Positions 9,400-18,162 of a stretch of 64,000 nt of DNA are shown here, in pieces. The notes under the pieces were generated by a model. It worked only from the letters and a program-made list of their open reading frames with translations, searched no databases and was not told where the DNA came from. Each line of letters opens with the position of its first letter. Positions within the stretch are counted from its first letter, which is position 1. This stretch comes from Leptospira harrisiae. Its GTDB lineage: Bacteria; Spirochaetota; Leptospiria; Leptospirales; Leptospiraceae. The stretch lies in contig NZ_NPDX01000004.1 in assembly GCF_002811945.1 (NCBI RefSeq), positions 124,001 through 188,000 on the forward strand, read 5' to 3'. Made by a program: the position numbers and the translations under genes.

Positions 9400-10655
9400 T
9401 GGATTTCCCTTTCTTCGATCAAACGTCCATAACGATTGATTGCTTCCTTTACGTTTGCCTGATCCAATTCAGAAATGGATTCAAAACGAAATCCGGCAAA
9501 AAAGGTGTCTTCATTATTATCGTCTTCTTTGACCCATAATAAAATACAAGTTCCATGAACGAAACCGACAATATCAAAATGCATAAAAAATTCTAGTTGC
9601 CCACTGTTGGCTAAATCACCTGGATGGATTCCTGAGCAGCGCACCATAAACCCAGAACTAGAAATATTTTCAATGGTGGAGACAATATTTCGCCCATTTT
9701 CCCTAACTGAGATATTGTTTTTAAATTGATCCAAAATCCGAAATCTTGGATCAATCTCATAAACTTCTTCCTGTGTGCTTTTTAAGCGTTTGTATACTTT
9801 TAAAGGCAAAATACTGGCAGCCATTTCGATTCGGGTAATTTCTTGGTTTTCCTGATAAGCAGTGATTTCCAATTTTGAGTAGTTCCAATATCCAGATTTA
9901 CTGTTTTTGGTCTCAATGGCTTTGGCACGCAATTTGATTGGCATATTCATCTTGGCGTATTGAAAAAATTCCGAATTTAAATATAACAATAAAAAGGTGA
10001 CACCCTCAAAAGGGACTTTGCCATACATGTGGTTACAAGCGATTCCAAATTGTCTTGCAGCTTCTACAATCTGCATACCAGAAATATGTTTTAGATTGGG
10101 TGGGGAGAAAAACTTATGCGTGGGCGGAATATAGAGGTTTGCAAAAAAAGTATCTTTTTTGGGAATTTCTTCGATTGGCTCAAAGATTGCAGATATCTTT
10201 GACTTCTCTACATTCCCAACGTAATAGTCCCTTCGTTTGATTATTTGCAATATTTTAATTTCATCTGCTTCAGTAACTTTATCGTTCAAAACATATTGCT
10301 GCAAATTTGTATCAAAATGATAGAATGTACTAATAAAATCCCTTTGGGTATCATCCACGCCAGATTCTGCTAAAATTCTTTCTGCTGATTCTTTACGAAT
10401 GCGATACGGAATTGTTTTGAGTTGGTAATAATCCCCACTAGTATCTTGTCTTTTTGCATAGTATTGTAGCAAAAAATCAATTTCATCATGAGAAAGTATC
10501 GGAAAGACATGTTCTTCCATGACCGCAGTAGTGATCATCCTTGGAAGTGCTCTACGAATGTTGGAAACAAAACTATCGTCTTGGAAATATGTTCTTGTAT
10601 ATCGTTTGTCGAGAGGTAAAACTGCGGGGAGTTCTTCTTTTTCAAAAACCTTCAT
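9396..10655 (-). CDS. DUF1577-like protein with a PilZ-like C-terminal region
   Basis: This is a 419-residue soluble protein without signal peptide or membrane span. It resembles the Leptospira-specific DUF1577 family by overall composition and context (recognised from memory, not searched). The last ~110 residues (from about 300) contain a PilZ-like pattern: a strand plus VSTIENISSSGFMVRC, then a later strand segment and AGFRFESIS. The canonical c-di-GMP RxxxR motif is not clear, although arginines occur before the domain (VRENGR). It is the first gene of the minus-strand run extending to position 1. A possible hairpin precedes it. A role in cyclic-dinucleotide-linked signalling is inference. 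Confidence 0.6.
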   Translation of the reverse strand: MKVFEKEELPAVLPLDKRYTRTYFQDDSFVSNIRRALPRMITTAVMEEHVFPILSHDEIDFLLQYYAKRQDTSGDYYQLKTIPYRIRKESAERILAESGVDDTQRDFISTFYHFDTNLQQYVLNDKVTEADEIKILQIIKRRDYYVGNVEKSKISAIFEPIEEIPKKDTFFANLYIPPTHKFFSPPNLKHISGMQIVEAARQFGIACNHMYGKVPFEGVTFLLLYLNSEFFQYAKMNMPIKLRAKAIETKNSKSGYWNYSKLEITAYQENQEITRIEMAASILPLKVYKRLKSTQEEVYEIDPRFRILDQFKNNISVRENGRNIVSTIENISSSGFMVRCSGIHPGDLANSGQLEFFMHFDIVGFVHGTCILLWVKEDDNNEDTFFAGFRFESISELDQANVKEAINRYGRLIEEREIQ

Positions 10656-10666
10656 ATATATCTACC

Positions 10667-10699
10667 GGAAATCTACTCTAGGATTAGTCCGTAGATTCC
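10667..10699 (-). promoter_or_regulatory. Inverted repeat in leader upstream of the DUF1577-like gene
   Basis: ATCTAC (10671-10676) pairs with GTAGAT (10691-10696). Flanking GGA/TCC bases extend the stem around one bulged base, and GGA...TCC can form an inner stem. It lies about 12-44 bases before the start codon of the first gene in the long minus-strand run, so it could be an operator or an mRNA leader hairpin. There is no T-run, so it is not a terminator. It may be chance. Confidence 0.3.
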
Positions 10700-10757
10700 G
10701 ATAGGATACAATTCAGCGCAACTAAATTAACAAGCTATTGACAAATTTATGTTTAAT

Positions 10758-11189
10758 TCACCTAACAACAGTTACCGAGCAAGGAGCATAATGCACAACG
10801 CGATCAGAAACGCTACCCATAATGAATCTTCCAAGGATTCCATGGCCTCGGCTTCCGATCACGATCAAATCTGCCTTTTCTTTTTCAGCAAGTTTGCATA
10901 TTTCTTCAGCGGGATATCCTTCTAAAATGACACGTTCCCATTTCACGGATGTTTCATCCAAAATAGGATGTATTTTTTCAAAACGTTGCTCAGAAATCCA
11001 TTTGACTCGATCTTTTCCAGCCGGTGCTGCATCATAATAACCAGGCAAAGGGCCAAAATCTTCAATCACTTCAACGACGAAACATTTTGCATTACTTGCT
11101 TTCGCAATTGCCAATCCAAATTCCAGTGCTCTTGCAGAACTTGGTGAACCATCAATAGGGATGATCAGTTTTTGAATCAATTTTTCCAT
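10758..11189 (-). CDS. Universal stress protein (UspA family)
   Basis: This 143-residue single Usp domain begins with the usual hydrophobic strand and Asp ([15 protein letters not shown]). It ends with the ATP-binding signature G-x2-G-x9-G-S ([15 protein letters not shown]), followed by [13 protein letters not shown]. Such proteins bind ATP, dimerise in the cytoplasm and help under starvation or oxidative stress. It stands alone between the long signalling run and the polyamine transporter, with about 100-130 noncoding bases on each side. No clear Shine-Dalgarno precedes the ATG. A TAAACT box about six bases before the start would fit a nearly leaderless mRNA, but this is weak. Confidence 0.93.
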   Translation of the reverse strand: MEKLIQKLIIPIDGSPSSARALEFGLAIAKASNAKCFVVEVIEDFGPLPGYYDAAPAGKDRVKWISEQRFEKIHPILDETSVKWERVILEGYPAEEICKLAEKEKADLIVIGSRGHGILGRFIMGSVSDRVVHYAPCSVTVVR

Positions 11190-11315
11190 GTAAAAAGTTT
11201 ACCACTTTATCTTAATTGTGAAAGTGAAATTCCATTGATAATTGTCAAAATTTCTTAAATTGAACGAATCCAAATTAGGAACCAAATCATCGGAAAAAAA
11301 ATAAGGATAGAATTT

Positions 11316-11337
11316 GGTGGGATTATTTTTTCCCACC
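11316..11337 (-). terminator. Hairpin at the potC stop codon, possible weak terminator
   Basis: GGTGGGA (11316-11322) and TCCCACC (11331-11337) form a perfect 7-bp stem with an 8-base loop that contains the potC stop codon. On the minus strand a run of eight T residues follows about a dozen bases further on rather than directly, so termination may be weak. The hairpin could also protect the mRNA 3' end. It is the only candidate end signal for the pot operon. Confidence 0.45.
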
Positions 11338-12126
11338 CTCATCTTCTTTCGTTAAGTAATAAGCAACGAGAATCGGAAGTGTCGTCACAAGAATAACAAA
11401 AACTGCAACCACATTTGTGACAGGTCTTTGTCTCGGACGAATGAACTCTGTTAACATCCAAATAGGAACTGTGGATTGTTGGCCTGCAGTAAATGTAGTG
11501 ACTATCACTTCATCAAATGATAATGCGAATGACAACATACCACCAGCTAACAATGCAGTGGCGATATTTGGCAAAATCACAAATCGAAAGGTTTGCCAAG
11601 GGTTGGCACCTAAATCCATTGATGCTTCTACCATAGAATGAGAACTTCGCCTAAGTCTTGCGAGGACATTGTTATACACAGTAACAATACAAAATGTAGC
11701 ATGCGCAATCACAATGGTCCAAGTGCTAAAAGGAATTCCAAATAGCGACATAGCAGAACGAAGAGATATCCCTGTCACAATTCCAGGAAGTGCAATGGGC
11801 AAAATTACAAGAAAGGAAATGACTTCCCTTCCAAAAAATTTACTTCTGTAAACAGCAAGGCAAGCCAAGGTTCCAAGGATGATGGCCATAATGGTAGAAA
11901 TGGTAGCCACCTGCGAAGACAAAATGATGGCTTCCCAAATATCATTTCTTTCCCAAGCCACTCCAAACCACTTCAGCGTAAAACCTGGCAATGGAAATTG
12001 GAATGTTTTTTCATCAGTAGAAAACGCATACATGATGATGATAAAAATAGGGATATGGATGAACAAAAACCCTAGGATGGTTGCTACCCGAATTCCGATT
12101 GTACCTAAATTCCATTTAGAGGGCAT
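11323..12126 (-). CDS. potC: Spermidine/putrescine ABC transporter permease PotC
   Basis: This 267-residue inner-membrane permease has about six transmembrane helices. It carries the cytoplasmic EAA loop (EASMDLGANPWQTFRFVILP) that docks on the ATPase. Length and sequence style (YAFSTDEKTFQFPLPGFTLKWF near the N-terminus) fit PotC. It forms the channel with PotB in the polyamine importer. Its start overlaps the end of potB by 11 bases, so the two are translated together. It is the last gene of potD-potA-potB-potC. Other type I importers share this fold, but the neighbouring GABA-pathway genes strengthen the polyamine call. Confidence 0.9.
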   Translation of the reverse strand: MPSKWNLGTIGIRVATILGFLFIHIPIFIIIMYAFSTDEKTFQFPLPGFTLKWFGVAWERNDIWEAIILSSQVATISTIMAIILGTLACLAVYRSKFFGREVISFLVILPIALPGIVTGISLRSAMSLFGIPFSTWTIVIAHATFCIVTVYNNVLARLRRSSHSMVEASMDLGANPWQTFRFVILPNIATALLAGGMLSFALSFDEVIVTTFTAGQQSTVPIWMLTEFIRPRQRPVTNVVAVFVILVTTLPILVAYYLTKEDEGGKK

Positions 12127-13033
12127 CGAAGGCTCCTAATCGTTTTGCAATCATCAGGTAAACCATCATAATGATGATGGGGATTACAGAAAAAGCAGCC
12201 GCCAAAGGAATGTTACCTGCCGTTCCCTGGTGAGTGTAAACTGCCATCCCAATAAAATAACTAGAATTTCCAATGATGGTAGGGATGATATAATCACCTA
12301 ACGTAAGAGAAAAAGTAAAAATGGAACCAGCGACAACTCCAGGAAAGGCCAAAGGCAATACCACTTTACGAAAGGTTTGCGCCGGCCCACCACCTAAATC
12401 GGATGATGCCTCAAGTAATGATTTAGGAATACGTTCTAACGAGGCTTGGATCGGAAGGATCATATACGGAAGCCAAATATAAACAAAAACAAGGAACATC
12501 CCAATGTAAGAAAATGATAGAGACGTTCCGCCAATCACCGGTATGGAAAGAATCACGTCTAACACATGTAAAAGTCCAAGTTCCTCTAAACACCAAGTGA
12601 GAATTCCTTCTTTTGCCATAATCAGTTTCCAGGAGTAAACTTTCACAAGGTAACTTGACCAAAGTGGTAACATCACTCCCAAATACAAAATGGGTTTTAG
12701 TTTAGGCCCTGCATACATCGCCATATAATATGCAATGGGAAATGCAATGATGGCACTTACGACAGTGACAGTAAATGCCATGGTTGTTGTGCGGATGATG
12801 ATATCCCAATTTGTACTTTGGCGAAACAAATCATAATAAGATTCTAATGTAAATTCTCGTTTGATGACTCCTGAAAAAGAATCGATAGAGAAAAAACTTT
12901 GGATGAGAAGAGTAAAAAGAGAACCTAAATACACAACTCCAAGCCAAATAAGCAGTGGTGCAAGTAACAGAAAAATGACGAGTCCCTTCCGATAAAATAG
13001 AAAGGTAAAAAACTTATCTAGAGTGTTTGTCAT
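12116..13033 (-). CDS. potB: Spermidine/putrescine ABC transporter permease PotB
   Basis: This 305-residue permease has about six membrane helices. The first follows a short cytoplasmic N-terminus, and a periplasmic loop (SFFSIDSFSGVIKREFTLES) follows it, as in PotB proteins. The EAA coupling motif is EASSDLGGGPAQTFRKVVLP. It pairs with PotC to form the transmembrane pore. The gene lies 10 bases after potA and overlaps potC, a compact order matching known pot operons. Substrate preference (putrescine versus spermidine) cannot be read from the permease; the adjacent catabolic genes favour putrescine. Confidence 0.9.
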   Translation of the reverse strand: MTNTLDKFFTFLFYRKGLVIFLLLAPLLIWLGVVYLGSLFTLLIQSFFSIDSFSGVIKREFTLESYYDLFRQSTNWDIIIRTTTMAFTVTVVSAIIAFPIAYYMAMYAGPKLKPILYLGVMLPLWSSYLVKVYSWKLIMAKEGILTWCLEELGLLHVLDVILSIPVIGGTSLSFSYIGMFLVFVYIWLPYMILPIQASLERIPKSLLEASSDLGGGPAQTFRKVVLPLAFPGVVAGSIFTFSLTLGDYIIPTIIGNSSYFIGMAVYTHQGTAGNIPLAAAFSVIPIIIMMVYLMIAKRLGAFDAL

Positions 13034-13043
13034 TTACAAATCC

Positions 13044-14069
13044 TCAAAGTAAGTGCATATCCGAGTCTTTCCAACCCACAAGCACTTCCGATCCAACAGC
13101 AATGTGTTCTGCAGAGATTTTTAAGTTTTGGGTGGATGCAATGATCCGTGAACCACTCGGAGTTTCAAAATGCATTTTGGATGTAGCACCGGAATAAACT
13201 TGGCTTTTCAATATGGCTTTAAAAGTTCTATATCCCGTGGAGTGATTATCTTCCTTGGCGTTGGCAAATACATGGACTCGCTCTGGACGAATCATTCCTT
13301 TTCCATTTTGGCCGGTGAGTCTTTTCGTTTCTTCTAAAGAGAGAATATTAGAAGTTCCTACAAAGTTGGCGACAAACTCAGTTTTAGGACGATCGTATAA
13401 TTCTTCTGGAGTGGCAATTTGTTCCACCTTTCCTTTGTTAAAGACTGCAATCCGATCAGACATCGAAAGTGCTTCTTCTTGGTCGTGTGTGACAAAAATA
13501 AAAGTGATCCCTACTTCTTTTTGAATGGCTTTTAGTTCCATTTGCATCTCTTCTCTGAGTTTGAGATCCAAAGCACCAAGTGGTTCATCGAGTAGTAAGA
13601 CTCCAGGACGATTGATCAGTGCCCTTGCCAATGCAATCCTTTGCCGTTGCCCACCAGATAATTCCGATGGTTTACGATTTCCCACATCGGGCAAACGTAC
13701 CATAGAAAGCATCTCCGCCACTCTTTGGCCTATTTCTTTTGTGGGAGTGTTTTTGATTTTTAATCCATACCCAACATTTTCAGCAACGGTCATGTGTGGG
13801 AATAAAGCATAGTCCTGAAAGACAGTATTCACATTTCTTTTGTAAGGTGGAATTCCGGTCACATCAACACCTTCCAAAAGAACCCTTCCTGAAGTGGTAT
13901 CCTGAAAACCTGCCACCATACGAAGGCAGGTTGTTTTTCCCGACCCGGAAGGGCCTAACATTGAAAAGAATTCACCTTTTCTAATTCCGAAGGAGACATC
14001 ATCCACCGCTATAAATTGATCGAATTTCCTTGTTACATTCTGAAATTCAACATCGTAAACTTGGTCCAT
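13044..14069 (-). CDS. potA: Spermidine/putrescine ABC transporter ATP-binding protein PotA
   Basis: This 341-residue ATPase has Walker A GPSGSGKTT near residue 40, a Q-loop (NTVFQDYALFPHM), the signature LSGGQRQRIALARAL, Walker B LLLDEPLGALD and the switch His (FVTHDQEEALSMSDR). A C-terminal TOBE-like regulatory domain (about 240-341, containing MIRPERV) is typical of PotA/MalK-type subunits. It drives import through PotB and PotC at the inner face of the membrane. The gene sits 34 bases downstream of the binding-protein gene and 10 bases before potB. Confidence 0.93.
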   Translation of the reverse strand: MDQVYDVEFQNVTRKFDQFIAVDDVSFGIRKGEFFSMLGPSGSGKTTCLRMVAGFQDTTSGRVLLEGVDVTGIPPYKRNVNTVFQDYALFPHMTVAENVGYGLKIKNTPTKEIGQRVAEMLSMVRLPDVGNRKPSELSGGQRQRIALARALINRPGVLLLDEPLGALDLKLREEMQMELKAIQKEVGITFIFVTHDQEEALSMSDRIAVFNKGKVEQIATPEELYDRPKTEFVANFVGTSNILSLEETKRLTGQNGKGMIRPERVHVFANAKEDNHSTGYRTFKAILKSQVYSGATSKMHFETPSGSRIIASTQNLKISAEHIAVGSEVLVGWKDSDMHLL

Positions 14070-14103
14070 TCCTTCTCCTTCAGTATTCTATGATGTTAGG
14101 ATA

Positions 14104-15273
14104 TTATTTACTTCCAATGATGGAAATATAATCTTCAGCCCATTTTTTATAAGGCACACATTTTCTTCCACCGGAACAATCTTCTTTTGGTGTTCTCCAA
14201 AAAGAGATTTTTTCAAAGTTATTGAATCCGTTGATGGCACAACCTGTATCACCAAGAAGAGCATTTCCTTTACAAGCAGAAGGAACAGATGGCACAGATC
14301 CAAACCAAGAAGCAAGATCACCTTGCACTTTTGGAGAAAGAGAGTGTTCTAACCATTTGTATGCACAGTTTACGTGTTTGGAATCTTTATGTAACATGGT
14401 GCTATCCGCCCAACCTGTTGCACCTTCATTCGGAACGATAGAAGCTACCGGTTGTTTTTCACCAACAAGTAAGTTTACTTGGAAAGGCCATGTAGAAGAA
14501 GCGACTAGTCCTTCTTTTTTGAAATCATCCACTTGAACCATTGCATCATGCCAATACTTTGGAACAAGTTGTCTTTGTTTTTTTAATAATTCAATAACAG
14601 CAGCGTATTGTTTTTCATCCAATTCGTAAGGATCTTGGATTCCGAGTTCTGGTTTTGCTTGTTTCAAATACAATGCAGCATCTGCAATGTAGATTGGACC
14701 ATCAAACGCTTGTACACGCCCTTTGTTTGATTTTCCATCAGCCAAAACTTGTTCTTCAAAAACAACATTCCAACTAGTTGGCGCTTTTTTGAAAACTTTT
14801 GTATTGTACATAAGAACGTTTGGACCCCATTGGTAAGGAACACCGTAATGTTTTCCTTCTACAGTATGCCAAGGAGCATTTTGTAAACGAGAATCTACGT
14901 TTTTCCAACTAGGGATAAGGTCTGTATTGATTTCTTGCACCTTTCCACCAGCAACCAAACGTAAGGATGCATCACCAGATGCAGTCACAAGATCAAATCC
15001 ACCTTCATTCATGAGTGCCACCATCTCATCAGATGTAGCGGCAGTTTTTACATTTACTTTACAGCCAGAACTTTTTTCAAATTCAGTGACCCAGTCATAT
15101 CCTTTGTCTGTTTCACCACGTTCAATGTACCCCGGCCAAGCAACGATGGAAACTTCTCCTTCGCCTTGTCCGATTTCGGAAACCTTAGTTTCTTTTTTGC
15201 CGCAGGCAATCGTGAATGCGATTGCGAGAACTGCAACAGAAGAAATCACTCGTTTGTATGAATCGAATTTCAT
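14104..15273 (-). CDS. potD: Polyamine-binding lipoprotein PotD-like
   Basis: This is a 389-residue extracellular solute-binding protein. The N-terminus is a lipoprotein signal with lipobox TIAC and lipidated Cys24, followed by GKKE. The mature part opens with SIVAWPGYIERGETDKGYDW and later has PYQWGPNVLMYNT, both typical of the PotD/PotF family. It should capture putrescine or spermidine in the periplasm and deliver it to PotB/PotC. It is the first gene of the operon. A clear Shine-Dalgarno (AGGAG) precedes the ATG. Extra cysteines near the C-terminus (KGNALLGDTGCAINGF and the ECSGGRKC-like stretch) may form disulfides. Exact ligand is inferred from context. Confidence 0.88.
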   Translation of the reverse strand: MKFDSYKRVISSVAVLAIAFTIACGKKETKVSEIGQGEGEVSIVAWPGYIERGETDKGYDWVTEFEKSSGCKVNVKTAATSDEMVALMNEGGFDLVTASGDASLRLVAGGKVQEINTDLIPSWKNVDSRLQNAPWHTVEGKHYGVPYQWGPNVLMYNTKVFKKAPTSWNVVFEEQVLADGKSNKGRVQAFDGPIYIADAALYLKQAKPELGIQDPYELDEKQYAAVIELLKKQRQLVPKYWHDAMVQVDDFKKEGLVASSTWPFQVNLLVGEKQPVASIVPNEGATGWADSTMLHKDSKHVNCAYKWLEHSLSPKVQGDLASWFGSVPSVPSACKGNALLGDTGCAINGFNNFEKISFWRTPKEDCSGGRKCVPYKKWAEDYISIIGSK

Positions 15274-15310
15274 AAACCTATGTGCTCCTGGTTTTACTTA
15301 TGTCAGGAAT

Positions 15311-15338
15311 TAGATACCAACGATTCAAAATTAAGCAA
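15311..15338 (-). promoter_or_regulatory. Candidate promoter of the potDABC operon
   Basis: On the minus strand TTGCTT (15333-15338) and TATCTA (15311-15316) are separated by 16 bases, about 40 bases before the potD start. Both boxes are only partial matches to sigma-70 consensus. The 138-base gap between potD and gabD must also hold a plus-strand promoter, for which I see no convincing boxes. Confidence 0.4.
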
Positions 15339-15411
15339 CCACTTCCTAGGTTTTCAAAAAAAAGGTAGGAATTTTTCTGCCGTGGGATTTCGATGAAAGC
15401 ACAGGTTTCGT

Positions 15412-16869
15412 ATGAAATACATCAAAGACAAAGACCTTTTCCGACAAGAAAACTTCATAGGTGGGGTTTGGTGCCCTGCAGAAAACAAAAAAGAAATTTT
15501 AGTGCATAACCCTGCAAACGGTGAAGTCATTGGAAACATTCCTCATTCAACAGAGAATGATACGGCAAATGCCATCCTATCTGCAAAAAAAGCACTCTCT
15601 GATTGGAAATCAAGGCCTGCAAAAGAAAGGGCAGGAATATTACGCAAATGGTTCCAACTTTTGATGGACAACCAAGAAGACCTAGCTCTCATCATGACCC
15701 AAGAACAAGGTAAGCCCCTAACGGAAGCTAGGGGAGAGATTGCTTACGCAGCATCTTATATCGAATGGTTCGGCGAAGAAGCAAAACGTTCTTATGGGGA
15801 TATCATTCCATCTCACAGAAAAGATACAAGAATCCTTGTATTAAAAGAACCTATCGGTGTGGTGGGGACCATTACACCATGGAATTTTCCAGCAGCCATG
15901 CTTGCCAGAAAAGTGGCACCGGCCCTGGCCGCAGGTTGCACTGTTGTGTCAAAACCGGCGGAACTCACACCCTACTCTGCACTAGCAATGGCAGTTCTCG
16001 CGGAAAGAGCAGGACTCCCCAAAGGCGTATGGAATGTGTTAGTGGGTGATCCAATTAAAATTGGAAAAACCATTTTAGAAAGTAAAGAAGTTCGTAAACT
16101 GAGTTTTACTGGTTCCACAAAAACTGGGATCTATTTAATGGAAAAATCCGCGGCCACTTTAAAAAAACTTTCACTCGAGTTAGGTGGGAATGCACCATTT
16201 ATAGTCTTTGAAGATGCAGACATGGACGAGGCCATCAAAGGCGCCATGTTATCCAAATATAGAAACACAGGACAAACTTGTGTTTGTGTGAATCGTTTTC
16301 TAGTACATGCCTCCGTTGCTGAAGTGTTTTCTAAAAAATTAGCAGAGAAAGCTAAGGAACTTGTGGTCGCCAATGGAATGGAACCAAATGCACAACAAGG
16401 CCCGCTGATAAACGATGCAGCTCTCACAAAAGTGAAATCACATATTGCTGATGCCATTTCCAAAGGTGCAAAAGTTCTCACAGGTGGGAAGGAACACAGT
16501 CTTGGTGGGAATTTTTTTGAACCCACCGTACTTTATCCGGTAAATTCATCCATGGTTGTCACAAAAGAAGAAACCTTTGGACCAGTTTCATGCATCCAAA
16601 CCTTTCAAACAGAAGAAGAAGCCATCCAATTGGCCAACGACACTGACTTTGGACTCGCTTCCTATTTGTATACAAAAGATATGGCTCGCATTTTTAGAGT
16701 CGCCGAACAACTAGAATACGGAATGGTGGGAATTAACGAAGGACTCATATCTTCAGAACAAGTTCCTTTCGGTGGTGTCAAATTTTCAGGAATGGGACGC
16801 GAAGGTTCTAAATACGGACTCGATGATTATACAGTAACCAAATATCTCTGCCTCGGAGGAATCACATGA
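15412..16869 (+). CDS. gabD: NAD(P)-dependent succinate-semialdehyde dehydrogenase
   Basis: This 485-residue aldehyde dehydrogenase matches GabD in length and in the N-terminal style ([28 protein letters not shown]). Catalytic residues are Glu256 in LSLELGGN and Cys290 in NTGQTCVC. The Asn of TPWNFP and the C-terminal [21 protein letters not shown] are also present. It oxidises succinate semialdehyde to succinate, the last step of GABA breakdown, in the cytoplasm. It is the first gene of a plus-strand operon divergent from potD and overlaps gabT by four bases (ATGA). A glutarate- or other semialdehyde specificity is possible, but the neighbours make GabD the best call. Confidence 0.92.
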   Translation: MKYIKDKDLFRQENFIGGVWCPAENKKEILVHNPANGEVIGNIPHSTENDTANAILSAKKALSDWKSRPAKERAGILRKWFQLLMDNQEDLALIMTQEQGKPLTEARGEIAYAASYIEWFGEEAKRSYGDIIPSHRKDTRILVLKEPIGVVGTITPWNFPAAMLARKVAPALAAGCTVVSKPAELTPYSALAMAVLAERAGLPKGVWNVLVGDPIKIGKTILESKEVRKLSFTGSTKTGIYLMEKSAATLKKLSLELGGNAPFIVFEDADMDEAIKGAMLSKYRNTGQTCVCVNRFLVHASVAEVFSKKLAEKAKELVVANGMEPNAQQGPLINDAALTKVKSHIADAISKGAKVLTGGKEHSLGGNFFEPTVLYPVNSSMVVTKEETFGPVSCIQTFQTEEEAIQLANDTDFGLASYLYTKDMARIFRVAEQLEYGMVGINEGLISSEQVPFGGVKFSGMGREGSKYGLDDYTVTKYLCLGGIT

Positions 16870-18155
16870 CGGGCAATCAAAAACAAACAAACCAAACTCT
16901 ATGGGAAAGAAGACTGGCAAACGTGCCACGAGGTGTCACAACCGCCTATCCAGTGTTTGCTGAAAAGGCAAAAAATGCAGAAATTTGGGATATCGAAGGA
17001 AAACGGTTCATTGACTTTGGGGGTGGAATTGGTGTCCAAAACACAGGTCACTGCCATCCGAAAGTGGTTGCTGCCATCCACAAACAAGTGGACCAAGTGC
17101 TTCACACTGCTTTCCAAATTATGCCTTATGAACCTTATATCGTTCTCGCTGAAAAACTAAATGCAAAAGCACCGATTGAGGGAGGAGCCAAAACTATACT
17201 TTTTTCTTCCGGCGCCGAAGCACTTGAAAATGCCGTGAAAATTGCAAGAGCAGCTACAGGACGACCAGGAATCATTAGTTTTCTTGGTGGATTTCATGGT
17301 AGAACCATGATGGCCCTTGCCCTCACAGGGAAAGTGGTTCCTTATAAAAAAGGTTTTGGACCCTTTGCCAGTGATGTTTATCACATTCCTTTTCCAATGG
17401 AATACCATGGTGTGACAGAAGATGATTCTATCAAAGCTCTAAACAATTTGTTTAAAGCAGACATTGATCCTTCTCGAGTGGCAGCCATCGCCATCGAACC
17501 CGTGCAAGGTGAAGGTGGTTTTTATATTGCTTCTCCGAGTTTCCTTAAAAAACTGAGAGCCATTTGTGATGAACATGGAATCCTTCTCATCGCTGATGAA
17601 GTACAATCCGGGTTTGCAAGAACAGGAAAACTGTTTGCGATCGAACATTCGGGAGTCAAACCAGATCTCATCACTACGGCAAAATCACTCGCAGCAGGGA
17701 TGCCTCTTTCTGCTGTGATCGGAAAAACTTCCATTATGGATGCCGTAGAACCTGGTGGACTTGGTGGAACCTATGCTGGAAACCCAGTCGCTTGTGCCGC
17801 AGGAATTGCAGTGATGGATCTGATCGAAGAAGAAGGAATTTTAGAGAAGTCTGTCAAACTCGGTAAACTATTGATCTCAGAACTAAATGAAATCAAAAAA
17901 TCTTATCCACATATTGGCGAAATACGAGGGTTAGGTGCTATGGTTGCATTCGAACTAGTAGAAAATGGTGATGCAAACAAACCGTCTGCTGATTTAGCAA
18001 AAAAACTAACAGCCAAAGCATTAGAACATGGACTTGTTTTACTTTCTTGTGGTGTGTATGGAAATGTAATCAGAATCCTTGTTCCGATTACCGCAGAAGA
18101 TTCCATCGTCAAAGAGGGCTTAAGTATCATAACAAAATCACTAAAGGAAATCTAA
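16866..18155 (+). CDS. gabT: 4-aminobutyrate aminotransferase (class III, PLP)
   Basis: This 429-residue class III aminotransferase has the PLP-binding FSSGAEALENAVKIAR, the conserved Asp of LIADEVQSGFARTGK and Lys273 in ITTAKSLAAGMP as the Schiff-base lysine. These fit GabT, which moves the amino group of GABA to 2-oxoglutarate and yields succinate semialdehyde. The start overlaps the gabD stop (ATGA) and the next gene begins 7 bases after its stop, so all three catabolic genes are one transcription unit. No separate putrescine aminotransferase or oxidase is seen, so this enzyme might also act on putrescine. That is inference. Confidence 0.9.
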   Translation: MTGNQKQTNQTLWERRLANVPRGVTTAYPVFAEKAKNAEIWDIEGKRFIDFGGGIGVQNTGHCHPKVVAAIHKQVDQVLHTAFQIMPYEPYIVLAEKLNAKAPIEGGAKTILFSSGAEALENAVKIARAATGRPGIISFLGGFHGRTMMALALTGKVVPYKKGFGPFASDVYHIPFPMEYHGVTEDDSIKALNNLFKADIDPSRVAAIAIEPVQGEGGFYIASPSFLKKLRAICDEHGILLIADEVQSGFARTGKLFAIEHSGVKPDLITTAKSLAAGMPLSAVIGKTSIMDAVEPGGLGGTYAGNPVACAAGIAVMDLIEEEGILEKSVKLGKLLISELNEIKKSYPHIGEIRGLGAMVAFELVENGDANKPSADLAKKLTAKALEHGLVLLSCGVYGNVIRILVPITAEDSIVKEGLSIITKSLKEI

Positions 18156-18162
18156 AACTTAC

